Assembly (NCBI GenBank): GCA_037178625.1
Contig: JAWZXG010000024.1
Location: 248,001 to 312,000, forward strand
DNA: 64,000 bases
Reading direction: 5' to 3'
Source of the DNA: Skeletonema tropicum
Taxonomy: Eukaryota; Bacillariophyta; Thalassiosirophyceae; Thalassiosirales; Thalassiosiraceae
Part shown: piece by piece, positions 53,062 to 63,197 of the stretch
How positions within the stretch are numbered: the stretch's first letter is position 1
Layout of the letters: each line of letters starts with the position of its first letter
Made by a program: the position numbers and the translations under genes
The notes under the pieces: generated by a model
The model's database searches: none
The model's input: only the letters and a program-made list of their open reading frames with translations
What the model was told of the DNA's origin: nothing

Positions 53062-55081
53062 ATGTACATTCCAGGCCTATCCATAGCTTTAGCTCTAGCA
53101 CTTCCGCTTCATAGCTCCTCTGCTCCTGTTATCGAGGACGCTTCAGATCAACCACGTCAACGAGCCCTCAAAGCCGACGACAACATCATAGCATAGCATA
53201 GCATCCTACGATAAAGCTCTACGTATTCCAAAATGTAGTTCCGAAGGATCATCATGTGATACAGGAGATCTTGTCAGCGGCCGTGGTAATATTCACCCGG
53301 AGCCCAATTTTCCAAATACATTGGGTGGATCGTGCGCTGACGGCCCTGGTGGTAACAAAGGTGATGAATCTGTCGATCGGATTGTTGTCAGCTCTGAATC
53401 AGGTGAATTTATGATGGAAGATGAGCGAGCTCGCATCACTGCCTTTGTCAATTGCTGGGAGGATGGTTATGAAAATGACTATGTGTATTTTTACTACGTG
53501 AGCAATGGAGGCGCCAACTCTAACTGGAACTTTATCGAGCGGAAGCAGTGTAAAGATGGTGGGCGACAAACTTTGAGTACATCATATACGCTGCCCAAGG
53601 GGTCAAGTCATGCGGTGCGTGTAAGCATCCGACACATTAGCGATGATGATACGACTAACAATGACGGAATTTGTGGTGTTGGGCCATTTGATGACAACGA
53701 TGATGTTGCATTCACAGTTGCGCCAAATCTTTCGTCTACAGGTACTATGATACCGAGTGCATCAATGCCTGAGCCACCAACAGCTCAAACTACTATGTTT
53801 CCGACTAAATCAATGCCTGAGCCACCAACTGCTCCACAGAGAACAAACGTACCAACACATTCTCCTTCAAACGTACCAACACATTCTCCTTCTAAAGCAC
53901 CAACACATTCTCCTTCTAAAGCAACGACTGCTTCTACTCCGATTCCCACAATTCCTCCTCAGTTATCTCCATCAGATTCGCCGTTTGTACTCTTCACCTA
54001 CGGAGAATCACTCTACAGAGATAATGCTCTCGATATTCAGATCAGCGTCGGATTGACCGCCAGACAAATTGCTCAAACTGGATCAAGAGTCTCCTTTGCC
54101 AACGGTGGACAATCCAGTATACGCTATCATGGAATGATGGATGGGGCAGGGATTGCGCCTCTCCCAAACGGTGGATATGCCTACCTGAGCAACGCTGAAG
54201 AGGATAGCGGCCGCGGAGGCGTGTATGGACTATATTTCAACAAAAATGGAGAGATTACGGATTACAAGGCACTGCTCACAGGGACATCAAGGAACTGCGG
54301 AGGAGGCATGAGTCCGTGGAACACGTGGATCTCATGTGAAGAAGTCAGTGGTGGACAATGTTGGCAAGTCGAGCCTGATCCGAGCAAACCTAATCATTAC
54401 TCACCAGAGCCGACTTTGTTGGGTGGCCCAGACGGAGGTGAGTATGAGACGGTGGCAGTGGACAACACAAACAAGAGCAAGCCGATCTTTTTCACTACTG
54501 AAGATAACAGCAATGGAGAACTTCGACGCTTTGAGGCAGATGGTAATGGCTGGGATGCTTTGCATCAAGGCGGACAAACATCTTATCTTGAGTTTCTTGA
54601 CGGAATCAGATTCCAATGGACTACAGATATTCGTGCCGGAGAGAACTCAGCTGAAAATTACTATCCAAACGCAGAAGGTATCATCTATCACAACTCCACT
54701 CTATACTTCGTTGCCAAGGTCACAAGAAAATTGTTTATTCTCGACCTCAATGATATGACGTACACGTCGGAGCGTACTGGATCAAGCTGGGTCGGCCAAG
54801 GCGCCTTCAACTCTCAGCCAGATCAGATCATCGAGAATGATTTGGACAAGCGAAAGTTCATTTACTTTACGGAAGACGGTGGCAATGCCCCAGGAGTGCA
54901 CGTAAGAGATAGAGAAGGCAAGTATTACACCATGATCCGTGGTGTTCCGGGTGGCAGATATGCAGGTGATGAGACTGTAGGTATTGCTTTCAGTCCCGAT
55001 AGGAAGAAGTTCTATTTCGGTTTTCAAGATGCTGGTGTGTTGATGGAGGTAACTCGCGATGATGGCCACAAGTTCAACTAA
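53062..55081 (+). pseudogene. PhoX/DUF839-like copy 3, secreted type, frameshifted after the signal peptide
   Basis: ATG 53062 encodes MYIPGLSIALALALPLHSSS, a signal peptide like copy 4. The frame then hits TAG at 53194-53196, within a tandem CATAG run (about 53187-53203). Two extra 5-bp units (10 bp) account for the shift. After them the other frame reads ASYDKALRIPKCS in register with copy 4 and stays open to 55081. The downstream frame has the extra extracellular domain (about 53240-53730, with ESVDRIVVSSESG, ITAFVNCW and SNWNFIERKQC), a Pro/Thr/Ser linker and a full PhoX-like domain. The first ATG in the downstream frame (53321) would skip the signal peptide. It is a pseudogene, a polymorphic allele or a length error. 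Confidence 0.8.
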
Positions 55082-55724
55082 GGTTAAAAGAATTTGAATG
55101 AGCATAGACTTTAGTCTTAGCGTGTCTGTTTGATATCAGATATGATATCATACAAGTGGAAAAAAATGTTTCTTTCTTCTCTCTAGAGATGTAATACTTA
55201 AAGGGATCGGATGGAACTACCATGCAATTTACCAAAAAATGGAGGAAAGAATTGATACTCCAGATTCGTCTCCCTCGAAAAGGATTCTTTTATGATGTGT
55301 CCTGACGTCCTGAGCTGGCACGCTTATTATATCGTACTCTATGTGCTCGAGCCGGCTGTGCCGCTTCGGAGTAGGAAATCTTGTGAGAACTTGTCTTACG
55401 AGACGGAATCCCAATATATTTCTTGTAGAGAAGAATGATTCTCATTTCATCTACATGGGAAATAGTACTTTAAGAATTTCAAGTGTTTCAAACTCAAAAT
55501 TGGAGGTTTTTTTGAACCCTACACAACAGTTCCTGGCAACTTATCACGGACATCGATCATTAAATTTATCAAGTGCATCATTTTTTTTGCTCTCTCTCTC
55601 TAGAGCGCTAAGTGCAACAGTGTTTTCACAACATATCAACGCCAACAGGTAGCACTAGCACAGCTCACAGAAAGATCATTGCATTGAGTGACTGATAGAC
55701 TTCATACAAGGAGATAAGGATAAG
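55082..55724. other. Intergenic region duplicated downstream of copy 4
   Basis: No gene. 55081-55460 is alignable with 57800-58092 plus 58694-58770, including GATATGATATCATACAAGTGG and AAAAAATGGAGGAAAGAATT. The 3' flank was therefore duplicated with the gene. Confidence 0.7.
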
Positions 55725-57800
55725 ATGTACATCCCAAGCTTTAAATTAGGTTTAGCTCTAGCTCTAGCGCTTCCGCTTCATAGTTCTACTGCTCCTGTTG
55801 TGGAGGACGCTTCAGATCGACCACATCAGCGAGCCCTCAGAGTCGACACTGATGGATTTCGCGCAAGCGCAAGCAATGTCATGGCATCCTATAATGAAGC
55901 GCTACGTATTCCAAAATGTAGCACCGAAGGTTCATCATGTGATACAGGGAATCTTGTCAGCGGCCGTGGAAATATTCATCCGGAGCCCAATTTTCCAAAT
56001 TCACTGGGCAGAACCTGCGTTGACGGCACAAGTGGTGGACCAGATGATGAATCTGTCGATCGGATTGTTGTCAGTTCTGAATCGGGAGGATATATGATGG
56101 AAGATGAGCGTGCACGCATCACTGCATTTGTCAATTGCTGGTCGGATGGTTATTATGACTATGTGTATTTTTACTACGTGAGCAATGGAGGCGCCAATTC
56201 TAACTGGAACTTTATCGAGCGGATTCAATGTACAGGTGGGGGGCAACAAACTTTGAGCACGTCTTATACACTACCCAAAGGATCAAGTCATGCAGTGCGT
56301 GTTAGTATTCGACACTTTGACGATGATACGACAAGCGGCAATGCCGGCGTTTGCGGTGTTGGGCCATTTGATGATAACGATGATATGGCTTTCACAGTTG
56401 CCTCAAATCCTTCTACGGGTACTTCGATACCGACCCCACCAATGCCTGATCCACCAACATCTCAAACTACTATTATACCGACCGCATCAATGCCTAAGCC
56501 ACCAACAGCTCCACAGAGTTCATCTCCCGCAACACATTACCCAACAAATTACCCAACACATTACCCAACATTGAGCAATAGTGCATCACCTTCGGTCACA
56601 TCTTCATTACCACCTACAAACGTGCCAACACATTCTCCTTCAAAAGCACCTACTCCGAATCCCACAAATCCACCATTACCATTAACTCCTTCAGAGTCGC
56701 CGTTTGTACTTTTCACCTACGGAGAATCACTCTACCGGGATTATGCTCTGGATATTCAGATCAGCGTCGGATTGACCGCCAGACAAATTGCTCAAACTGG
56801 ATCAAGAGTCTTCCTTGCCAACGGTGGACAATCCAGTATACGCTATCATGGAATGATGGATGGTGCAGGGATTGCGCCTCTCCCAGACGGTGGATATGCC
56901 TACCTGAGCAACGCTGAAGAGAGTAGCGGCCGCGGAGGCGTGTATGGACTGTATTTCAACAAAAACGGAGAGATTACAAATTACAAGGCCCTGCTCACAG
57001 GGACATCAAGGAACTGCGGAGGTGGCATGAGTCCGTGGAACACTTGGATCTCATGTGAAGAAGTCGATGGTGGACAGTGTTGGCAAGTCGAGCCTGACCC
57101 GAACAATTCCAACCACTACTCACCAAGACGAACTTTGTTAGGTGGCCCAAGCGGAGGTGCCTATGAGACGGTAGCAGTGGACAACACAAACAAAAACAAG
57201 CCAGTCTTTTTCACTACTAAAGATACCAGTAATGGAGAACTCCGACGCTTTGAGGCAGATGGTACAGGCTGGGATGCTCTGCATCAAGGCGGACGAACAA
57301 CCTATCTTCAATTTCTCAGTGGAAATAGATTCCAATGGACTACTAGTCTGAGCGCTGGGAAGAACTCAGCTGAAAATTACTATCCAAACGCAGAAGGTAT
57401 CATCTATCACAACTCTATTCTGTACTTCGTTGCCAAGAAATCAAGAACGCTTTTCATTCTTGACCTCAATGACATGACGTACACCTCGGAACGTACAGGA
57501 TCAAGCTGGGTCGGCCAAGGTTCATTCAACTCTCAGCCAGATCAGATCATCGAGAATGATATGGACGAGCGAAAGTTCATTTACTTTACGGAAGACGGTG
57601 GCAATGCACCTGGAGTGCATGTAAGAGATAGAGAAGGCAAGTATTACACCATGGTTCGTGGTCTTCCGGGTGGCAGATATGTAGGTGATGAGACTGTAGG
57701 TATTGCTTTCAGTCCCGATAGAAAGAAGTTCTATTTCGGTTTTCAAGATGCTGGTGTGTTGATGGAGGTAACTCGTGATGATGGCCATAAGTTCAACTAA
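55725..57800 (+). CDS. PhoX/DUF839-like protein 4, secreted with extra N-terminal domain
   Basis: 691 aa, single exon. The signal peptide is MYIPSFKLGLALALALPLHS. Residues about 65-225 form a separate cysteine-containing, Trp/Tyr-rich beta domain (CSTEGSSCDTGNLVSGRG, ESVDRIVVSSESGGYMMEDE, ITAFVNCWSDGY, NWNFIERIQC, VGPFDDNDDMAFTV), which I cannot name. A Pro/Thr/Ser linker with PTHYPT repeats (about 230-320) leads to the PhoX-like domain (about 325-691: HGMMDGAGIAPLPDGGYAYL, CGGGMSPWNTWISCEE, YFTEDGG). The linker suggests exposure at the cell surface or in the wall. Family knowledge points to phosphate release from organic esters. It is the intact partner of copy 3. Confidence 0.82.
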   Translation: MYIPSFKLGLALALALPLHSSTAPVVEDASDRPHQRALRVDTDGFRASASNVMASYNEALRIPKCSTEGSSCDTGNLVSGRGNIHPEPNFPNSLGRTCVDGTSGGPDDESVDRIVVSSESGGYMMEDERARITAFVNCWSDGYYDYVYFYYVSNGGANSNWNFIERIQCTGGGQQTLSTSYTLPKGSSHAVRVSIRHFDDDTTSGNAGVCGVGPFDDNDDMAFTVASNPSTGTSIPTPPMPDPPTSQTTIIPTASMPKPPTAPQSSSPATHYPTNYPTHYPTLSNSASPSVTSSLPPTNVPTHSPSKAPTPNPTNPPLPLTPSESPFVLFTYGESLYRDYALDIQISVGLTARQIAQTGSRVFLANGGQSSIRYHGMMDGAGIAPLPDGGYAYLSNAEESSGRGGVYGLYFNKNGEITNYKALLTGTSRNCGGGMSPWNTWISCEEVDGGQCWQVEPDPNNSNHYSPRRTLLGGPSGGAYETVAVDNTNKNKPVFFTTKDTSNGELRRFEADGTGWDALHQGGRTTYLQFLSGNRFQWTTSLSAGKNSAENYYPNAEGIIYHNSILYFVAKKSRTLFILDLNDMTYTSERTGSSWVGQGSFNSQPDQIIENDMDERKFIYFTEDGGNAPGVHVRDREGKYYTMVRGLPGGRYVGDETVGIAFSPDRKKFYFGFQDAGVLMEVTRDDGHKFN

Positions 57801-58092
57801 GCTTCACATAATTTGAATGAGCATACACTTAGATAGTCTTACCGTGTTTGTTTTGACATCAGATATGATATCATACAAGTGGAATTAAATTTTTCTTTCT
57901 TCTTTATAGAGATGTACCTAAAGGGATCGGATGGAACTTCTTTGCAATTTACCAAAAAATGGAGGAAAGAATTGATACTCCAGATTCGTCTCCAGCTCGA
58001 AAAGGATTCTTTTATGTGTCCTGATTTGGCAGTTCTTTTAGGTAATAAATGTGCTGAGCCGGCTGTGCCGCTTCGCAGTAGGAGTCTTGTGA

Positions 58093-58693
58093 AATGAGAT
58101 GAGCCAGGGTTGTGAACCCACCGTGGTACCCACGCCCGAAGTACCCGAAAAATGGGTAGGTACCGGGTGTGGGTATACCCATCAAGTACTCACCCGGCGG
58201 GATTTCGGAATGGGTAGATACCCATACCCACCTACCCCGGGTGGGTGCTGTTTGGACAATGGATGGGTGCGTTGAAAAGGGAGCAAGAGGAGGCAAAAGG
58301 TGCTTGAGGAGGTGGCTGGAGTAGTGAATACATATGTGTATTGCAAGTAAATCCGATGTAGTTTCACTTGAATTGCATACAAAATGAATGTAATATTCTC
58401 CTCCTCAGACCAGATTTTACAGCCGAGAGAAAAAGCCTTATCGAAACGCTGAGGGCTCGATTTTTGCAGATGATGATCATCAAACCAGGTGCTGAACTAT
58501 GCCGTAGAGCTGAAACTGGCAGTACTACATGGAAGATCTATGCAGGTACCCACACCTACCCAAAACCCAGCAAAATGGGGTGGGTATGGGTAGATACCCA
58601 CACCCACCTACCCATTGGGTGAACACTTTGGGTACTACCCACACCTACCTACCCAGGGGTATTTCACGTGGGTACACAACCCTAAGTACCCTG
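58093..58693. mobile_element. 601-bp insertion, short non-autonomous element
   Basis: Flanked by CTTGTGA on both sides (58086-58092 and 58694-58700). It begins near AGGGTTGTGAACCCAC and ends near the complementary GTGGGTACACAACCCT. The interior is dominated by inverted GGGTAGGTGTGGGTA-type motifs. The paralogous flank of copy 3 (about 55380-55395) reads through the site without it, so it is a true insertion. The CAGGG...CCCTA-type ends resemble hAT-like MITEs. Confidence 0.75.
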
Positions 58694-60330
58694 CTTGTGA
58701 GAACTTACATGATGAGACGGAATCCCAACTTCTTTCTCGTAGAGAGGAATGATTTTCATTTTCTCAACATGGGAATTACTGGCAGCAGCCGTAAGTTAGT
58801 ACCTAATCATACTTTCCATGACGGGGATGATAACAACGATAGTATTCCAGGAATGCAACTTAACGGAGCAATCGAGAATGCTCGGAAACAAACAAAAAAG
58901 CAGTGTTGTCCCTACGGAAAAAGTATGGGTTAGGAACTGATGGTTTGGATCTCAGGTTTGGATCGCTTCATCTTCATGGACATAGTATACGGCAAGGATA
59001 GTGATAGTAATAGTAGTAGTAGATTGTTTTCTAAATTCAAGCTCATCAGGATTGCCTCTTTCTATGACTACAATAAGTTCATGGCAACGATTTTCTTTGA
59101 ATGTAGGTACGGCAAGACATATCAGAGACAGAGAGTCTACGTCTACAAAGATCAGCGAGTAAACACGTCCGACCTGTTGTAGCCAAAGTTTGCAACAGCA
59201 ACATTCATTAGAGGCTCAGCAGATGGTGTTTGCATGTTCGTCTCCCACGATGAGGTCGTCCTGATACCCATTGAGATCAAGAAACTCCGTAAGAACATTT
59301 CATACTGGGCGTATTAGTATTAGTAATTGTAATTGGCAGCGCAGATTTGAATTTGAAGATGATGCAGAGGTTGTGTTGCATGACGTTGGTGAGAGGACTG
59401 ACAGAAGGGCGGCCGATGTCACCCTTTACTCAAACATTGCAAAGAATCCAGCTGCTACATCATGCATGCACCTACCAAAGTAAACGGGTATTCTTTGTTG
59501 CGGGTAATGATAAGGACGCGATGGCAATTTATAGAGTGAAGTTTGGGCAACAACTCATACAACGTTACATCAATGTGTGTCGTAATATCTTCCGAAGTAA
59601 ATAGGAGTGGCTGTACACGCCGAGAGAATCTTTTCCAGCCATTCCAGAGAGTTGGAGGACCGCAATCAAAGACAAGGCGTTGAAAGGATATAACTTGACC
59701 TGGGTTCACTGAAGAGTAACTTACTGTTGTAGTGGTATAGTGGGCAATCAATGTGGAGAAGGAAGATATCCCAGAAGAAGAGTTGATGAACAACGAATGG
59801 GGATTAGAACAAGCCATCATTTTTCCAATTGGAAACATCAAACGAACACTACCAATGACGTTTTCGCAGTGGAATGCTGAAAGGGGGGAGGAGATAGAAT
59901 CACCGGGCTGCTTGATAGTATTCAGGAGCGGGAGGGGCTGAGAACTGAAACAATTGCTGCTTCCGCCCGTGGTTTGCAGTATATCATTCTGTAGCCACTC
60001 TAGAGGGTAAAGAATATGGCTTACAGCCAAAGAGGACCTTGATTTCTATCCGTCTCTTTCCATGCACGTGGAGCAAACAATGCCCGTGCTTCGTTCGATG
60101 ATTCTTTATTTACATGACAGGCACGTTTTTGATGCGGGCAGAAAGTTCAATATATGCTGGAGTTGGGCTGGATAGTATTGAAGGATCCACTCTCACAAAC
60201 GACGATTTGAATGAAATCAATAAGTTCTTTCCTATAGAAAGTGCCGATGGAAGTAGTAGTAGTGCTGGAGAGGGACGTAGCCGTAGCACTCGCGCCAACA
60301 GCACACCAAACCCCGTGGAGATGCCCTTTG
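58694..60330 (+). pseudogene. Second broken copy of the nuclease/zinc-ribbon gene, 5' part
   Basis: After a short stretch of duplicated PhoX 3' flank (to about 58770), several same-strand frames match the pseudogene at 11626-14078 in order. SADGVCMFVSHDEVVLIPIE followed by IKK (about 59210-59290) places A-D-G and E-I-K 14 residues apart, as in the first copy (ADGI ... ECK). FVAGNDKDAMAIYRVKF (about 59490-59545) aligns with FLIGNDTSLMAMYIFVF. EWLYTPRESFPAIPESWR and KALKGYNLTWVH follow in another frame. The last frame (to 60330) is interrupted by the TIR element at 60331. Frame breaks throughout show decay. Confidence 0.5.
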
Positions 60331-60491
60331 TAGGGGGGAGCAAGCCCTGTGTTTTTTGGGGAGTCACGAGTGGTGCGCGCCAAGAATTTTTTTGACCATG
60401 GCCAAAATTGGCCATCGCCTGATTGGAGTATGAAATAGGACCCTTTTGCAGCTTTTACTCTGTTATTACTTGTTTTCATACTTTGATACTG

Positions 60492-60530
60492 TTTGGCCGC
60501 ATAGACGGGGGTATGGTCTATGCGGCCAAA
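60492..60530. repeat. Perfect 15-bp stem hairpin in the element leader
   Basis: TTTGGCCGCATAGAC (60492-60506) and its exact complement (60516-60530) enclose a 9-nt loop. It lies about 160 bp upstream of ATG 60691 and would form a stable RNA hairpin in the leader. Confidence 0.9.
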
Positions 60531-60690
60531 AAGTTTGGTGATCTCAAGTGCTGACCCGGTGGAGATTTTGTTGCAAAACCAGCCAATCTTGTCGACAAAA
60601 CTCCAATCTTCAAAAGACTCAACGCATCGGAGAGCTCGCCGATGCTCCGAAAGCAACAAGCAGAGAACTCAGTGGTGCACAAAAGCGACA

Positions 60691-62439
60691 ATGGAAGAGA
60701 GTAATGATGATACCGCAATGGCGGCCGGTGCCGAGGCAGCGCCAAAGCCAAAAAAGAGAAAGAGGAAGAAGAGTACTTTTAGCCGCAATCAAAGGGGTGG
60801 TGAGCAGAAGAAATCCAACGCACCACATGCCCCGAACGTCCCTCGAAACCCATCACAGCCAACACAGGCGCCGACGTCAGATAATAATACGGCAGATCCA
60901 AGAATATTCAATCTGAAGAGGGCAACGCAAAGGCGAGATAAGCAAATAGAAGTATTGTCTGCTCATAACCAACAACTGAAAAGTGCAGTCGAGACTGCTG
61001 CAAGAGAAATGCGATCGGTTGAACGTGAGGCTGCAATGAAAGTGAACGCCATTGAGAAGGGGGCAGAGAAAATGCAAGAGAGGGCTGAAAAGAAGATGAA
61101 GCGTGCAGCAGAGGCGACAACTACAGCTCATACCAAAATGGCCACCGCAACAAAAGCAGCTACTGACGCAAAAGAGACGAAGAAGGAGTATGAGAAGTCA
61201 AACAAACAGTTAGCGGAAAAAGATGAGTTGATACGCGAACTGAAGGAGAAATTGAGGGCATCACAGAAGGCGGCCAAGGAAGCAGAGAAGGCTGCCAAGA
61301 AAGCAGAGGAGAGGGAAGTAAAGGAAATAGCAGCGCGGAAAGAAGTGGAGAATTCACTACAGGATATGGAACCATTTGGGGCACTCACCCAACAGATGGA
61401 GGCCTTTGTGACACTTGTAGGTATGAATGCTTCCGCAGTTGGCCAGGCGCGCATCAATGGTGATTTCTATCGAGTCGAGACAGAGCTTGAAAAGAAGAAG
61501 AAAGAAGATGCAGATGAAACGCATCCGCCTCAAAACGGTACTGTCATTGACCTGCCTCGTGAATTACTCGAGTCAGTGATTGAATTTGCACTATCTAAAA
61601 CAAAGCAGGTGCGAAAGAAGGAGCAAGTAGCTCTCCGCAATCAGCAAGAAAAGAGGGCGCAAAGATTAGAGCTGATGAAAAAGGCAGGATACGAGAAGGC
61701 CACCCAGCTTCTCATTGATTGTCTGTACTACCATGATATGTACTATTCTGAAAGGCGGCTGAGAAGTGCGGCAGCTGTAGATGAGATGCTTGGCCAACTG
61801 AAAAGTAAGACAGCAAAGTTGGATGAGATCAAAGAACAGATCCGTATCAGAGTACTTGGACTTGGCTGGGAAGACTTACATCATCCATGGAGTAAAGATG
61901 GTAAGGAGTATTCGGTAGATATCCTTGCCAACTGGTTGAAGAACAAAATTATACCTGAAGAGGGCAAAAGGACAATTCCGGAAAAGCCTCCTGTCAAAAC
62001 ACTTGAGCGGAAGGCTTTGCCAGTGCTAGGAACATTGTCTGCCGATGTTGCTACACTTAACGTCATGTCAGAGGAGAAAGAGCAAGAAATTAGGGACAAG
62101 GCAACCAAAATGCGTGACGAGCGGGAGTTGGAAGGAGTTGGAGACAGATACGGTGAAATGCAACCTAGGCTCCACCCTGCATTGGATGAAAGCTTGATTG
62201 ATCGTCGCATTGAAATCTGTTTGACGCGTGGTGAGCAGCTAATGTGGCATAGTGGGAAGGTGGTTGGGATAAAGAGAAGAAAGAAAACTTTCGAAATGCT
62301 ATACGATGAAGATGTTGTAGATGATGACGAACCTCGTTTGCAAGAAGTTAAGCTGCTGCCAAGCTTTTGGATCAAGGCTAAGCAAGGCGGATGGAGATTA
62401 GCTAAAGAGGAGGTGGAGATGGAGCGTGCGCAACCTTGA
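60691..62439 (+). CDS. Coiled-coil protein with Tudor-like C-terminal domain, transposon-borne
   Basis: 582 aa from ATG 60691 (GCGACAATGG); an in-frame ATG at 60520 lies inside a hairpin and would add 57 residues. Residues about 1-70 are basic and low-complexity (PKPKKRKRKKSTF). A long charged coiled coil, mostly Ala/Glu/Lys, spans about 85-240. A helical middle (about 260-430) includes IDLPRELLESVIEFAL and ATQLLIDCLYYHDMYYSERR. The end (about 500-575) has IEICLTRGEQLMWHSGKVVG, FEMLYDEDVV and VKLLPSFW, a beta pattern like Tudor/chromo-barrel domains. There are no DDE, HUH or nuclease motifs. The frame is intact over 1.7 kb while neighbours are decayed. Function is unknown; it could be an accessory or DNA-targeting protein of the element. 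Confidence 0.75.
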   Translation: MEESNDDTAMAAGAEAAPKPKKRKRKKSTFSRNQRGGEQKKSNAPHAPNVPRNPSQPTQAPTSDNNTADPRIFNLKRATQRRDKQIEVLSAHNQQLKSAVETAAREMRSVEREAAMKVNAIEKGAEKMQERAEKKMKRAAEATTTAHTKMATATKAATDAKETKKEYEKSNKQLAEKDELIRELKEKLRASQKAAKEAEKAAKKAEEREVKEIAARKEVENSLQDMEPFGALTQQMEAFVTLVGMNASAVGQARINGDFYRVETELEKKKKEDADETHPPQNGTVIDLPRELLESVIEFALSKTKQVRKKEQVALRNQQEKRAQRLELMKKAGYEKATQLLIDCLYYHDMYYSERRLRSAAAVDEMLGQLKSKTAKLDEIKEQIRIRVLGLGWEDLHHPWSKDGKEYSVDILANWLKNKIIPEEGKRTIPEKPPVKTLERKALPVLGTLSADVATLNVMSEEKEQEIRDKATKMRDERELEGVGDRYGEMQPRLHPALDESLIDRRIEICLTRGEQLMWHSGKVVGIKRRKKTFEMLYDEDVVDDDEPRLQEVKLLPSFWIKAKQGGWRLAKEEVEMERAQP

Positions 62440-62609
62440 GTACCAATGTTAAAGTAGGGGGGGAGTAATGTATTCGTAGTAGAAAGAAGTGTGTAACTCA
62501 AGTTCTACTAAGTGATAATTAATCCAGTAGTTCGATACACGTAGCTTGCAGAGCCTAAATAGAGATTAAAAGAGGAGGTGGAGATGGAGTGCGCAACCTT
62601 GAGTACCAA
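62394..62609 (+). repeat. Short direct duplication at the 3' end of the coiled-coil gene
   Basis: About 48 bp around AAAGAGGAGGTGGAGATGGAG and GCGCAACCTTGAGTACCAAT at 62398-62446 recur at about 62566-62612. The second copy lies in the 3' flank and is non-coding. Confidence 0.8.
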
Positions 62610-62846
62610 TTCCTACATAGAATAAATTGCGGGAGCGAAATTTGGCGCCATCCATCACTTTCAATTCATGACTCAATGGCCAAAAATGTGCTCCTATGTA
62701 GTGCCAAAATGGGTATGAAGAAATGGAACAAATAGCACGAAACTTTGGATATATCTACATTGGATATATATGAATTCATGTATGCAATAGTATTTGGTAT
62801 AAAACCTATTTGAAAATTCATCATTCTGGGCTTGCTCCCCCCTACC

Positions 62847-63197
62847 CTTTGCAGCTTGCAAGACAAAACTCCAAAACATCGAGGGAAGGCCAATACTCCA
62901 GCGCATCAGCTGCGCTGTGACTTATGTGTAGGATTCCCGTACTGACAGCTTGTTGAGTTTCAACAGGAGAAGAATACTGCAAGGGGTAATGCTGGTGCAA
63001 CTCCTCGGTTGAAGGAAATTCAGCGGACATGTGCAAACTGTGGTAGAGGGACAGACTACTTTTGTCACGGTTGCAGCCGATACCTCTGCTTCTCGGCACC
63101 TAAGAAAGAAGACAACATGAAGCATCCAAATTGCTTCAGCACCAAGATTCCGGTGATGGATAGCAATGAAAATTGTTCTCGTGAATGGCGATTGTAA
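62847..63197 (+). pseudogene. Nuclease/zinc-ribbon gene copy 2, 3' part
   Basis: This resumes after the inserted element. AACKTKLQNIEGRPILQRIS continues the interrupted frame to a stop at about 62929. A later frame (from about 63009) has CANCGRGTDYFCHGC, RYLCFSAPKK and KHPNCFSTKIPVMD. These match the C-terminal cluster of the first copy (CEHCGKRTDNICLGC, then CFSAPS and KHPKNFSVKTPIL) and end at 63197. Frame changes between pieces show it is not functional. Confidence 0.55.

Larger units (their letters stand above)
60331..62846. mobile_element. 2.5-kb TIR element carrying a coiled-coil gene
   Basis: Perfect 17-bp inverted ends, TAGGGGGGAGCAAGCCC (60331-60347) and its complement (62830-62846). 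Both are directly flanked by CCCTTTG (60324-60330 and 62847-62853), a 7-bp target duplication or part of 8 bp. Joining the flanks at one CCCTTTG keeps the interrupted frame open (VEMPF then AACKTKLQ), confirming the empty site. The TAGGG ends and target size resemble hAT, but the only long gene is a coiled-coil protein, not a transposase. Confidence 0.85.

Noticed and set aside
53321..55081. Copy 3 as an intact gene starting at 53321
   Set aside because: That start cuts off the signal peptide and part of the conserved domain that are present upstream in another frame. Frameshift is the better reading.
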